Assembly (NCBI RefSeq): GCF_014874065.1
Contig: NZ_JADBEE010000001.1
Coordinates: forward strand, 1,302,001 to 1,366,000
Source of the DNA: Nesterenkonia halotolerans
GTDB taxonomy: Bacteria; Actinomycetota; Actinomycetes; Actinomycetales; Micrococcaceae
Direction of reading: 5' to 3'
DNA length: 64,000 nt
Shown: one piece after another, positions 17,085-24,855 of the stretch
How positions within the stretch are numbered: the stretch's first letter is position 1
Layout: each line of letters begins with the position of its first letter
The notes under the pieces: model-generated
Seen by the model: only the letters and a program-made list of their open reading frames with translations
Told to the model about the DNA's origin: nothing
Database searches by the model: none
Program-made: the position numbers and the translations under genes

Positions 17085-17510
17085 ATGCCTTCTACCTCTG
17101 GATTCATTCTCGTGGCGCGGATCTTCTGTGTGATGAACCTGGGTGCCCTCTCGGTGCTCTTTGCTTCAGCGGGGCTCGTCGTCCAAGACTTTCGCGGACT
17201 AGATGTCCACGGCTTCGGAGCGATCGGGATCCACGTCACCTCTGGTCTACTCGCCGCGACTTTGGTTCTCCTCGCCTGGTCGAGCAGAACAGGAGCAGTA
17301 CCGGCGGCCCTGGCAGTATCGATGTGCGGATTCACCTTCTTGCAGGCGTGGTGGGGCAGCGCTGCCACGCTGGTCTTCCATCTCAGCGGGGCATTGGTGC
17401 TGAGCGTCCTCTCTACCTGGCTCACCGCATGGGCGTTCTCCTCGCGCCGTCGCGATTCATGCAGAGCCTCAAGGCACCGTCACCCTCACCCTGAAGGAGC
17501 ATCCGCATGA
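17085..17510 (+). CDS. Four-helix membrane protein coupled to a cytochrome b5 lipoprotein
   Basis: A 141-residue protein with four hydrophobic segments (about residues 8-30, 40-62, 68-85 and 92-115) and a positive, His-rich tail (RRRDSCRASRHRHPHPEG). Histidines lie within helices 2 and 4 (DVHGFGAIGIH, LVFHLSGAL), so haem or quinone binding is conceivable. However, no b561 signature is clear. The stop overlaps the start of the next gene by four bases (ATGA), so the two are translated together and probably act together. The family resembles uncharacterised DUF6220-like actinobacterial membrane proteins; that assignment is tentative. Confidence 0.6.
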   Translation: MPSTSGFILVARIFCVMNLGALSVLFASAGLVVQDFRGLDVHGFGAIGIHVTSGLLAATLVLLAWSSRTGAVPAALAVSMCGFTFLQAWWGSAATLVFHLSGALVLSVLSTWLTAWAFSSRRRDSCRASRHRHPHPEGASA

Positions 17511-17965
17511 CCACCGCGATACAAGCCGCGCATTGGAAGCGCACCCTGCTGTTCCCCGTCGCGGCCATCGGGGTGCTTCTGCTCTCCGCATGCGGCGCCG
17601 ACGACAATCAAGGCGAAGACTCCCCGGGAGCCAGCGGCGGCGAGACGGAGGCGCAGACCGAGGACGCAGACACCGGAACAGGGGACGCCGCGACTCAGGA
17701 GACCCCACCTGAGGAAGCCGGGGATGCGGAGGCTTTCACCATGGACCAGGTGGAGGAGAACGACTCCGCGGAATCATGCTGGGCGGTCATGAGCGGGACC
17801 GTCTATGACCTCAGCGACTGGATCGAAGACCACCCTGGGGGACCAGAACGTATCGAAGGGCTGTGCGGCACCGATGCGTCCGCGGCCTTCGAAGGACAGC
17901 ATGGCGGTCAAACGGGCCCCGAAGACCAGCTCGCCGAGTTTGAGATCGGAACGCTTGAAGACTGA
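17507..17965 (+). CDS. Exported lipoprotein with cytochrome b5-like haem-binding domain
   Basis: A 152-residue protein. An N-terminal signal with lipobox LLLSAC (Cys near residue 29) is followed by an acidic, low-complexity spacer (residues 30-75). A cytochrome b5 domain follows: FTMDQVEENDSAESCWAVMSGTVYDLSDWIEDHPGGPERI, with the diagnostic HPGG. AAFEGQHGGQ supplies the second axial His. Cytochrome b5 domains are usually cytoplasmic or in eukaryotes; an exported lipid-anchored form implies extracytoplasmic electron transfer. Four-base overlap with the four-helix membrane protein suggests an electron-transfer pair across the membrane. The partner acceptor is not visible. Confidence 0.85.
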   Translation: MTTAIQAAHWKRTLLFPVAAIGVLLLSACGADDNQGEDSPGASGGETEAQTEDADTGTGDAATQETPPEEAGDAEAFTMDQVEENDSAESCWAVMSGTVYDLSDWIEDHPGGPERIEGLCGTDASAAFEGQHGGQTGPEDQLAEFEIGTLED

Positions 17966-17997
17966 GGAATCGCCGCTGCACATGCCAGCACCTAGCG

Positions 17998-18033
17998 AAG
18001 CCCTGGTCCGAACCTCAGTTCGGACCAGGGCTT
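17998..18033. terminator. Bidirectional terminator between cytochrome b5 gene and flgE
   Basis: A perfect 16-base-pair hairpin: AAGCCCTGGTCCGAAC (17998-18013), a four-base loop, then GTTCGGACCAGGGCTT (18018-18033). It lies in the 110-base gap between the convergent cytochrome b5 lipoprotein and flgE genes. It probably ends both transcripts, including the long flagellar operon. Confidence 0.85.
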
Positions 18034-18075
18034 GCCCTTGAGTCAGCTAGGAGTGAGCGCGGGTCTTCCCAAGAC

Positions 18076-19239
18076 TCAGCGCTTGAGGTTGGTCAGCTCC
18101 TGCAGCACCTCGTCGCTGGTGGTGATGATGCGCGCGTTGGCCTGGAAGCCGCGCTGGGCCACGATCAGGTTGGTGAACTCCTGCGAGAGGTCCACATTGG
18201 ACATCTCCAGCATCCCCCCGGCGAGCGTGCCGACTCCTGCGGCTCCCGGCGCCATGAAGTCCAGGGCTCCGGAGTTGGCGGTCACGGTGTAGCCCGAGCT
18301 GCCCAGCTTCTCGAGTCCGGCGGGATTGCCCACCTGGCCGAGCATGATCTGCGCGATCGGCTGCTGGGCGCCGTTGCTGAAGCGACCGGTCAGCGTGCCG
18401 TCGGCACCCAGGGTGTAGGACTGCAGGACTCCGGCAGCCGTGCCGTTCTGCTCACCGATGGAAGCAGTGTCCAGGCCCGCGTACCCGGTCAGTCCGGTGA
18501 GGTCCACGTCCACGCCACCGACGTTGACGTTCCCGCCGTCGAGGGTGCCATCGGCGTTCTGTGTCAGCGCTGTACCTGGCGGGACCCCGGGCCCGGCGAC
18601 GTTCCAGCCGGTTCCGGTGCGGGTGAAGCTCAGCTGCAGCGTGTCGCTGGAGCCGTCGGCGTTGAAGATCTCCCGGTCCAGAGTCTTCGTGGTGCCCACG
18701 GCGGCCTCACTGGGAAGGTTTCCGTCCACGGCGGCACTGGTCGTCTGCGTGCCGGGGGCCGTCAGGCCCACCGGGAGCACGATGTCCTGAAGTGCACCTC
18801 CCGCCGGGAGCTGACCGTTCGCGGCCATGCGGCCCTGCACGATCCCACCATCGGGGCTGACCAGGCGGCCCTGCGCATCGAAGTCAAAGGTCCCCGCACG
18901 GGAGAGGATCTCCTGGCCACCCTTGCGCAGCACGAAGAAACCGTCACCGGAGATCATCATGTCGGTGGCGCGGCCGGTGGACTGGGCCGAGCCCTGGGTG
19001 AAGTTGGTCGCGGTGCCGGCGACCTGCACGCCGAGACCGACCTGCGCCGGGTTGCCACCGCCCATCTCCTCGGCGGCACCTCGGGCGCCCTGAGTCATCT
19101 GCGAGAGCGTGTCCTGGAACTGCGTGCTCTGGCTCTTGAAGCCAGACGTGTTCACATTGGCGATGTTGTTGCCGGTGGTGTCCAACATGGTCTGGTGCGA
19201 GCGCAGACCCGAGATTCCTGAGTTCAGTGAGCGAAGCAT
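18076..19239 (-). CDS. flgE: Flagellar hook protein FlgE
   Basis: A 387-residue hook subunit. It starts at ATG 19239 with MLRSLNSGISGLRSHQTMLD, behind an AAAGGC ribosome site, giving the normal flagellar rod/hook N-terminus; an upstream ATG at 19254 is less likely. The N-terminal D0 motif TTGNNIANVNTSGFKSQ and the C-terminal EMSNVDLSQEFTNLIVAQRGFQANARIITTSDE pattern are diagnostic. The central part has the D1/D2 hook features (DLTGLTGYA, GVLQSYTLGADGTLTGRFSNG). Hook subunits are exported by the type III flagellar apparatus and polymerise on the rod. It is the last gene of the long flgB-flgE operon. Confidence 0.95.
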   Translation of the reverse strand: MLRSLNSGISGLRSHQTMLDTTGNNIANVNTSGFKSQSTQFQDTLSQMTQGARGAAEEMGGGNPAQVGLGVQVAGTATNFTQGSAQSTGRATDMMISGDGFFVLRKGGQEILSRAGTFDFDAQGRLVSPDGGIVQGRMAANGQLPAGGALQDIVLPVGLTAPGTQTTSAAVDGNLPSEAAVGTTKTLDREIFNADGSSDTLQLSFTRTGTGWNVAGPGVPPGTALTQNADGTLDGGNVNVGGVDVDLTGLTGYAGLDTASIGEQNGTAAGVLQSYTLGADGTLTGRFSNGAQQPIAQIMLGQVGNPAGLEKLGSSGYTVTANSGALDFMAPGAAGVGTLAGGMLEMSNVDLSQEFTNLIVAQRGFQANARIITTSDEVLQELTNLKR

Positions 19240-19323
19240 GTGCGTGCCTTTCATTGGGAGCTGGAGCGTGGGGTTGAAGCATGCGAGTTGGAGCGTCAGT
19301 AGAGCTGGTCAGCTGGTGGTCGG

Positions 19324-19803
19324 TCAGTCCTTCGCCCCCGCGGCGGCCACGGCGGCGATGCTGGAGTACGGGTGGGCGGTGCCGTCGATGAGCAGATGGG
19401 GCTCGCCGTCACCGAAGGTCACCGAGGTGACGACGCCGGTGACCGCGGGATCAGCGGGAGTCGGGGCCGTGGTCACGATCTGCCCGATGAGCGCAGCGGC
19501 CGCCGTGCGCTGCCCCACTCCGAGCGCGCTCTGCTGTGACTGGGCCAGCGCGGAGAGCTGCTCCATGGAGGCCAGCTGCGTGGTCTGCGCGATCATGTCG
19601 TTGGTGTCCATGGGCGAGCTGGGATCCTGATTCGTCAGCTGGGTGACCAGCAGCTTCAGGAAGACCTCCCCGTCCATGGTCTGCTTGAGCTCACGCGGCG
19701 CCTGGCTCGGATCAGTGCCGGCGCGGCGGGCGGCGTCGATCGACTCGGCCTCGATCGGGGCCGAGCGGCTCTGTTGAGCGGCGTCTATGGGCGTGATCGG
19801 CAT
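19324..19803 (-). CDS. flgD: Flagellar hook assembly protein FlgD
   Basis: A 159-residue hook-capping scaffold. The start is ATG 19803 (MPITPIDAAQQS) with CAGGAGAG directly upstream; longer open frame upstream is not coding. The central motif DGEVFLKLLVTQLTNQDPSSPMDTNDMIAQTTQLASMEQL is the FlgD core. The C-terminal half (VTSVTFGDGEPHLLIDG) is the short barrel segment. FlgD caps the growing hook and is discarded at completion. It sits between fliK and flgE, the usual order. Confidence 0.93.
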   Translation of the reverse strand: MPITPIDAAQQSRSAPIEAESIDAARRAGTDPSQAPRELKQTMDGEVFLKLLVTQLTNQDPSSPMDTNDMIAQTTQLASMEQLSALAQSQQSALGVGQRTAAAALIGQIVTTAPTPADPAVTGVVTSVTFGDGEPHLLIDGTAHPYSSIAAVAAAGAKD

Positions 19804-19847
19804 CTTCTCTCCTGAGGGCAATGACAGTGGGACATGGGCGGGGATTC

Positions 19848-19857
19848 GGGGGGGGGG
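19848..19857. repeat. Ten-base G homopolymer between fliK and flgD
   Basis: Ten consecutive G on the plus strand (ten C on the coding strand) lie just after the fliK stop and about 45 bases before the flgD start. Such tracts slip during replication and can vary between cells. Here a change would alter spacing in the untranslated gap rather than a reading frame. Confidence 0.8.
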
Positions 19858-19861
19858 CGGT

Positions 19862-21502
19862 TCAGGCCAGCAGGTCAAGCCCCGCTGCGCGCGGTGCTTC
19901 GGGCAGCAGTGCGGAACCCACCAGCCGAGAGACCGCCGCTCCCCCGGCGGACTGGTCTGGGAGCTGCTCGGCGATCGAGTCACGCTGCTGGTCTCGCGCC
20001 CCCGAGTCCTCGGGCGGCTGCTGACCCGCAGCGGGGTCCCGTGACCGTTCACCGAACTGCGCGTCCCCACGTGGCTGGCCCGGGGAGGACGACGGCGGCT
20101 CACCCTCCCCGAGACTGACCTGGCTTGACCCCAGACCGAGCCCGGCGAGATCGCGACGCAGCTCGGTGAGCATCCCGCGCAGCGCCTCGCGGCCAGTGTC
20201 CTGGGGTGCGAACAGTTCGATCCGCATCGCGTCTGCGCTGAAATTGGCGCGCACCGTGATCGGACCGAGGTTCTCCGGGGCGATGTTCACCGTCAGCACC
20301 TTCTCCCCCGCCGGACCGGTCGCCAGCTGGGCGATCGGACCTGTGAGCTGCGCCTGCAGCGGCGGCGCAGCGGGCACGGGTGGCTGCGCTGCCGCCGCAG
20401 GTGTCGGAGACGCTGTCGGTTGGACACCTCCGGACTGTCCCGTGGACACCGACGCCAGAGGCGGAGCAGGAGTCGTGGTGCCGGCTGCCGGAGCGAGTGG
20501 CGCCTCACCAGTGACTCCGGCTGTCAGCCCTGCGCCAGGAGTCTGATCAGTTGACGTGATGACATCCAAAGGATGCAGGGTCGGCGAGAGCACTGAACCC
20601 GCCGCACTGCCCTCCACGTCGCCGGTGGGCGCCGGGGCCTGGACCGCAGCCCTCTCCTGGGTCTGCTGAAGTGGAACCTGGGTCGCCGAGGTCGAAGCCG
20701 CAGCACCGTGGTGAAGCCGAGTGTTCGCCGCGATCGGGGAGTTCTCAGCCGATTGCGGGGCAGCGAGGAACACGGCTTGATGAGCCGCGGAGACGGGTTG
20801 CATCTTCTGGTCCGCGAGCTGCTCCGCTGAGACGTCGGCCCCAGTGGTGTCCACCGCTGGGGGTGCCGCAGGCGTCTGATCCGGCACCACCTGATCATTC
20901 GACCCGAGGTTCTGCCCCGGGCCGGGTGCCGGCACCTCACCGCCTGGTCGGGCGGGGTCGCCTGGCTGGGCGGTGGTGTCTGGCTGGGAGGTGGTGTCTG
21001 GCTGGTCGGGCATGACGGGATGGCGGGTGACCTGCTTCGCGCCCGTGTCGACCTCGTCGGTGCCTGTGGTCTCCGGCCCGGCAGTTTCAGTCACCTCGGC
21101 GCCGGACATCTCGGTGATCGGCGATTCGGAACTGGCGGCCACCCCTCGGACGAGGTCCAGGTCGATGACCGCAGCGGCGGAGCTTGTCTGTTGCGCCGTC
21201 GGGCTGGCGACCTCGGCGCCTGCGCTCCAAGCTGCTGCGGAGAAGCCCGGGAGGCCGGTCGGGCGCGGAACGGTCGCCTCGTTCGGGACGGAGGTCTCCG
21301 AACCTGCTTCGGCACCGGTGTCTGCGCTGCCGGTCGGGGGCTGCAGATGCTGAGGGTCCTGTCGGACCGTATCGAGCACCTGCGCGAAGGCGTGCAGTGG
21401 TGCCGCCTCGACCGAGGATCGACCGGCCTCCGAGCCGGACCGGCGTGCGGCGGGCGTGAGTTCCCGTGCAGGTGCGGAGATCAGATTCATCGGTCCGGTC
21501 AT
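19862..21502 (-). CDS. fliK: Flagellar hook-length control protein FliK
   Basis: A 546-residue protein. The first 400 residues are low complexity (Thr, Ala, Pro, Glu and Gln rich), the flexible molecular-ruler part. The C-terminal Flg_hook domain holds the recognisable core: EKVLTVNIAPENLGPITVRAN, MRIELFAPQDTGREALRGML and LRRDLAGLGLGSSQVSL. FliK measures hook length during export and switches the export gate to filament substrates. Its ATG (MTGPMNLISAPARE) overlaps the preceding NlpC/P60 gene stop by four bases. The N-terminal region is expected to diverge fast. Confidence 0.9.
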   Translation of the reverse strand: MTGPMNLISAPARELTPAARRSGSEAGRSSVEAAPLHAFAQVLDTVRQDPQHLQPPTGSADTGAEAGSETSVPNEATVPRPTGLPGFSAAAWSAGAEVASPTAQQTSSAAAVIDLDLVRGVAASSESPITEMSGAEVTETAGPETTGTDEVDTGAKQVTRHPVMPDQPDTTSQPDTTAQPGDPARPGGEVPAPGPGQNLGSNDQVVPDQTPAAPPAVDTTGADVSAEQLADQKMQPVSAAHQAVFLAAPQSAENSPIAANTRLHHGAAASTSATQVPLQQTQERAAVQAPAPTGDVEGSAAGSVLSPTLHPLDVITSTDQTPGAGLTAGVTGEAPLAPAAGTTTPAPPLASVSTGQSGGVQPTASPTPAAAAQPPVPAAPPLQAQLTGPIAQLATGPAGEKVLTVNIAPENLGPITVRANFSADAMRIELFAPQDTGREALRGMLTELRRDLAGLGLGSSQVSLGEGEPPSSSPGQPRGDAQFGERSRDPAAGQQPPEDSGARDQQRDSIAEQLPDQSAGGAAVSRLVGSALLPEAPRAAGLDLLA

Positions 21503-22359
21503 GAGTTCGCTCCCGACCTGCTGCTCTGCGAGGCCTCGAACTGTGAGCGCTGGGCAGCGGCGATCTCGCCGTCGCTTCGGCTCGCGGAGGAGCTCCCCGG
21601 CGCGTCCACGACTCGTCGGATGGTGAGGATGTCGGCGTCACCCTCGAACATCTCCCGGATCTCCACGTTCTTTCCAGGTCGGGGGGCGTGCAGGATCTTG
21701 TTGTCTCCCGCATAGATCCCGATGTGATCCCCGTTGCGGGTGACGATCAGGTCCCCTGGTCGGGCCTCTGCCAGTGTCGGAATCTCGGTGCCCGTCTTCA
21801 GCTGGTCGTAGGTCACGCGCGGCACCTTCACGCCGAGGTCCTTGAACACCAGCTGCACGAGACCGGAGCAGTCCAGGCCCACATCGGGATCAGTGCCACC
21901 CCACACATAGGGAATCCCCAGATACTTCTTCGCCTGCGCGACGACGTCGCCGCCGTCCACTCCACCAGACCGGGAACCAGAGCCCGAGCCAGACCCCGGC
22001 GCAGACCTCGCAGATCCCTCGGTCCGCGACGTCGAGGCAGCAGCGGCACCGTTCGCCGAGGAGGAGCCGGAGGCGCCGGCTGAGGCAGATGCACCCGCGG
22101 AGCCCGCCGCGCCCGATGCCGAAGCCGCGCCCGAACCTGCGCCGGATCCGGTGGAGGTTCCCGTGAGGCTGCGCATCACGGCGCTGAAGTCGGTACCGCC
22201 GGTGCTGGTCTGATCTGCCAGGACACTCTGCAGGGCTCCGCTCTGGGAGGCAGACGCCGCGGCAGCGGACGCCGTGCTGGTCTGGCGCTGGGCACCGGAG
22301 ACCTGGGCGATCCTGCTCTCGATCTGCCCGACTCTGCCGATGACGTCGGTGAAGCTCAT
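21499..22359 (-). CDS. NlpC/P60 peptidoglycan endopeptidase inside the flagellar operon
   Basis: A 286-residue protein with no signal peptide. An N-terminal helix (MSFTDVIGRVGQIESRIAQV) precedes a Ser/Ala/Gly-rich linker (residues 30-140). A C-terminal NlpC/P60 domain follows: GDVVAQAKKYLGIPYVWGGTDPDVGLDCSGLVQLVF with the catalytic Cys. RPGDLIVTRNGDHIGIYAGDNKILHAP carries the catalytic His. These enzymes cut the D-Glu/DAP bond. The position between fliJ and fliK and the type III-like, signal-free N-terminus suggest export through the flagellum to open the wall for the rod. That would make it a functional substitute for FlgJ. Confidence 0.88.
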   Translation of the reverse strand: MSFTDVIGRVGQIESRIAQVSGAQRQTSTASAAAASASQSGALQSVLADQTSTGGTDFSAVMRSLTGTSTGSGAGSGAASASGAAGSAGASASAGASGSSSANGAAAASTSRTEGSARSAPGSGSGSGSRSGGVDGGDVVAQAKKYLGIPYVWGGTDPDVGLDCSGLVQLVFKDLGVKVPRVTYDQLKTGTEIPTLAEARPGDLIVTRNGDHIGIYAGDNKILHAPRPGKNVEIREMFEGDADILTIRRVVDAPGSSSASRSDGEIAAAQRSQFEASQSSRSGANS

Positions 22360-22781
22360 GCCCGCCTTCTTCCCTGGTGCCCGCGCTGGGCGGCCTCATC
22401 CAATCGGGCCTGTTCTGCACTGAGCTCCGCCCGAACCGCCGCCATCGCGTGGCGCTGCTCCAGCTTCTCCACGATCACGGCGTCGCGCCGCGCCTCGTGG
22501 TGCTCCGCCTCGGCCTGATCGGCTGTGGCCTGCAGGGAGGCAAGATGAGCCTGGACCTCGGTGAGCATGCTGCGGTTCGAGGCGCGCGCCGCGGTCATGG
22601 CGAGCAGATCCGCCCCGGTGGCCACGTCCTCCTGGGAGGCCGCGGCCGTCTCTGAGACCTGCTGGGCCCGTCGTCGTCCGCGGGAGAGGTCTGCGTTGGC
22701 CACTGCCAGCTTCCCTGCCGCGCCGGCCTCCCTGAGGTCACGCAGTCGCTTCAGCCCGGCCAGTCCAAATCCACGGCTCAC
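22356..22781 (-). CDS. fliJ: Flagellar export chaperone FliJ
   Basis: A 141-residue, almost entirely alpha-helical, charged coiled-coil protein (FGLAGLKRLRDLREAGAAGKLAVA ... EAEHHEARRDAVIVEKLEQRHAMAAVRAELSAEQARLDEAA). Length, coiled-coil pattern and the position directly after fliI match FliJ. FliJ sits in the FliI ring and promotes substrate release to the export gate. Four-base overlaps join it to fliI before and the NlpC gene after. Sequence identity to family members is always low, so the assignment leans on position. Confidence 0.82.
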   Translation of the reverse strand: MSRGFGLAGLKRLRDLREAGAAGKLAVANADLSRGRRRAQQVSETAAASQEDVATGADLLAMTAARASNRSMLTEVQAHLASLQATADQAEAEHHEARRDAVIVEKLEQRHAMAAVRAELSAEQARLDEAAQRGHQGRRRA

Positions 22782-24130
22782 GAGGTGCCTTCCCAGCGTC
22801 GAACAAGCGTACGGAGGTGGTCCCAGGTGACGGCCAGCGGGATGGACTGCTCCAGTCCCTGTCGCAGGAACCCATCGATGGCGTCCTGATGGTCCACGGC
22901 GGCGTCCACTGCGGGATTGGCCCCGCGCTGATAGGCCCCCACGTCCAGGAGGTCCTGTGCCGCACGCCGCGCCGCCAGGACGCGACGCAGCGAGGTAGCG
23001 GTGGCCGCCTGCTCCGGCGTGATGACGCGCCCGGCGACGCGGGAGATGGAGCCCAGGACGTCGATCGGCGGGTAGTGCCCTGCGGCAGCGAGGGCGCGGT
23101 CAAGGACCACGTGACCGTCAAGGATCGACCGAGCCGCGTCGGCGACCGGTTCGTTGTGATCGTCGCCGTCGACCAGCACGGTGTAGATCCCGGTGATGGT
23201 TCCGGCATCGTCGGTGCCGGCGCGTTCCAGGAGCCTGGCCAGCAGCGAGAACGTGGAGGGCGGGTATCCGCGCGTGGCAGGGGGTTCACCGGCAGAGAGT
23301 CCGATCTCGCGCTGGGCCATCGCCACCCGGGTCAGTGAGTCCATCATCATCAGCACGTCTTGACCCTGGGCGCGGAAATGCTCCGCGATCCTGGTGCCGG
23401 TGAACGCCGCCCGCAGACGCATCTGGGCGGGCTCGTCGGAGGTCGCGACCACCACCACCGAACGGGCGAGACCAGCAGCCCCCAGGTCATCTTCGAGGAA
23501 TTCACGGACCTCACGGCCGCGTTCGCCGACCAGCACGATCACATTGACCGCAGCCTCGGTGCCGCGGGCGACCATGGAGAGCAGCGAAGACTTGCCCACC
23601 CCGGATCCGGCGAAGAGTCCCATCCGCTGGCCGCGGCCCACAGAGGCCAGGGCATCGATGGACCTGATGCCCAGCTGCAGCTGCTCGGTGATCCGGCGGC
23701 GGCTCATCGGGGTGGGAGGTGCCTGCTCCAGCGGGACCAGATCGTGCGAGCCCAACGGGCCTCTGCCGTCGATGGGTCGGCCCAGCCCGTCGAGGACGCG
23801 GCCGATCAGCCCTGCGCCGACCGGGACAAGTGCCGGTCCGGCCGCACGCTGAACCTCATCGCCCACCGCGACACCCTCGAGTGGGGCCAGCGGCATGCAG
23901 CGCAGCACGGGGCCCTCTGCGGCGACGACCTCTGCGGGAATGCTGGCGGCGCCGATGCTCAGCAGCGTTCCCACCGGGACCGCCGAACCCGACAGGGTCA
24001 CGGCATGGGCACTCTGCAGGCCTGTCACCTCCAGGCTGAGTCCGAGGATGCGGCTGACCCTGCCTGCGATGACCGGGCGCGCGGCGGCAAGCATCCTGGC
24101 CTGAGCGGTCATCGTCATCGGGGCGCTCAT
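22778..24130 (-). CDS. fliI: Flagellum-specific ATPase FliI
   Basis: A 450-residue F1-like ATPase. Walker A is GLFAGSGVGKSSLLSM (near residue 165) and Walker B is DVLMMMDSLTRVAMAQREIG. An arginine/Glu catalytic segment and the FliI signature GEPPATRGYPPSTFSLLARLLERAG also match. The ATPase energises entry of flagellar proteins into the type III export gate in the cytoplasm. It overlaps fliH upstream by four bases and fliJ downstream by four, a tightly coupled H-I-J module. Confidence 0.95.
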   Translation of the reverse strand: MSAPMTMTAQARMLAAARPVIAGRVSRILGLSLEVTGLQSAHAVTLSGSAVPVGTLLSIGAASIPAEVVAAEGPVLRCMPLAPLEGVAVGDEVQRAAGPALVPVGAGLIGRVLDGLGRPIDGRGPLGSHDLVPLEQAPPTPMSRRRITEQLQLGIRSIDALASVGRGQRMGLFAGSGVGKSSLLSMVARGTEAAVNVIVLVGERGREVREFLEDDLGAAGLARSVVVVATSDEPAQMRLRAAFTGTRIAEHFRAQGQDVLMMMDSLTRVAMAQREIGLSAGEPPATRGYPPSTFSLLARLLERAGTDDAGTITGIYTVLVDGDDHNEPVADAARSILDGHVVLDRALAAAGHYPPIDVLGSISRVAGRVITPEQAATATSLRRVLAARRAAQDLLDVGAYQRGANPAVDAAVDHQDAIDGFLRQGLEQSIPLAVTWDHLRTLVRRWEGTS

Positions 24131-24855
24131 CGTCCCTGGCCTTCGTGGTCCTGCCGGGCGCGGTGGGCCAGTAGGGCCTCCCGGCAGCGCTGCAGCGCCG
24201 TACCGATCCGGGCGTCGAGGAATCCTTCGGGAAGGTCGGCGACGGCGTCGCCGGGCTTCAGCTGGGCATCGGGGATGACACGGACCCCGGCCTGCGCGGC
24301 GGCTTCCTCGGGCAGCTGAGCCGCCGTCTGCGGGTGCATGCGGATTCTGCTCACGTCTGCCGGCTCCAGCTGACTCAGCACACGGGTCAGGGCAGCGCGG
24401 GCCGAGTGCTCCCCGTGGACAAGCTCGGTCCCCACGATCTCCTCGGCGAGCTCCAGTCCGGACTCGACCAGGGTCTCCTGGGCTGACATCACCACAGGGG
24501 CGACCTCGCCGTGGAAGGCCTGAGCCGCGGCTCTGAGCGCGGCGGTCGCAGTCCGCAGCTCGGCAGCAGCTTCCTGCGCGGCAGCCTGGGCGGACGCTTG
24601 CCTCTGCTCGCGCTGGCGCCGAGCGGCCTCGGCTGCTGCACGCATCCCTGCCGCATAGCCGGCCGCGTATCCGTGGGTCTTGGCCCCTTCGTAGACGGCG
24701 TCGGCAGGTCTGGGACGGCCGTAGGTCCCGAAGTCCAGCAGTCGCACCGACGGGTCCTCGGCACCGTTGGTGTCTGCCAACGGCGCGGCGTCAGAGGACA
24801 GCCTCGCCTGAAGGGGCTGTGTCCCCTCAGCGAGAAGCGTGGTCTCAGACGACAA
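24127..24855 (-). CDS. fliH: Flagellar assembly protein FliH
   Basis: A protein of about 242 residues that regulates FliI and links it to the C-ring. An N-terminal variable part is followed by AYEGAKTHGYAAGYAAGMRAAAEAARRQREQRQ, with GxxxG-like repeats. A C-terminal FliH/V-ATPase-E-like domain (LVESGLELAEEIVGTELVHGE, RIRMHPQTAAQLPEE, LKPGDAVADLPEGFLDARIG) completes it. I choose TTG 24855 because GGAGGAGG lies six bases upstream; the longer GTG 24873 start lacks such a site. It overlaps the fliG stop by eleven bases. Confidence 0.85.
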   Translation of the reverse strand: MSSETTLLAEGTQPLQARLSSDAAPLADTNGAEDPSVRLLDFGTYGRPRPADAVYEGAKTHGYAAGYAAGMRAAAEAARRQREQRQASAQAAAQEAAAELRTATAALRAAAQAFHGEVAPVVMSAQETLVESGLELAEEIVGTELVHGEHSARAALTRVLSQLEPADVSRIRMHPQTAAQLPEEAAAQAGVRVIPDAQLKPGDAVADLPEGFLDARIGTALQRCREALLAHRARQDHEGQGR

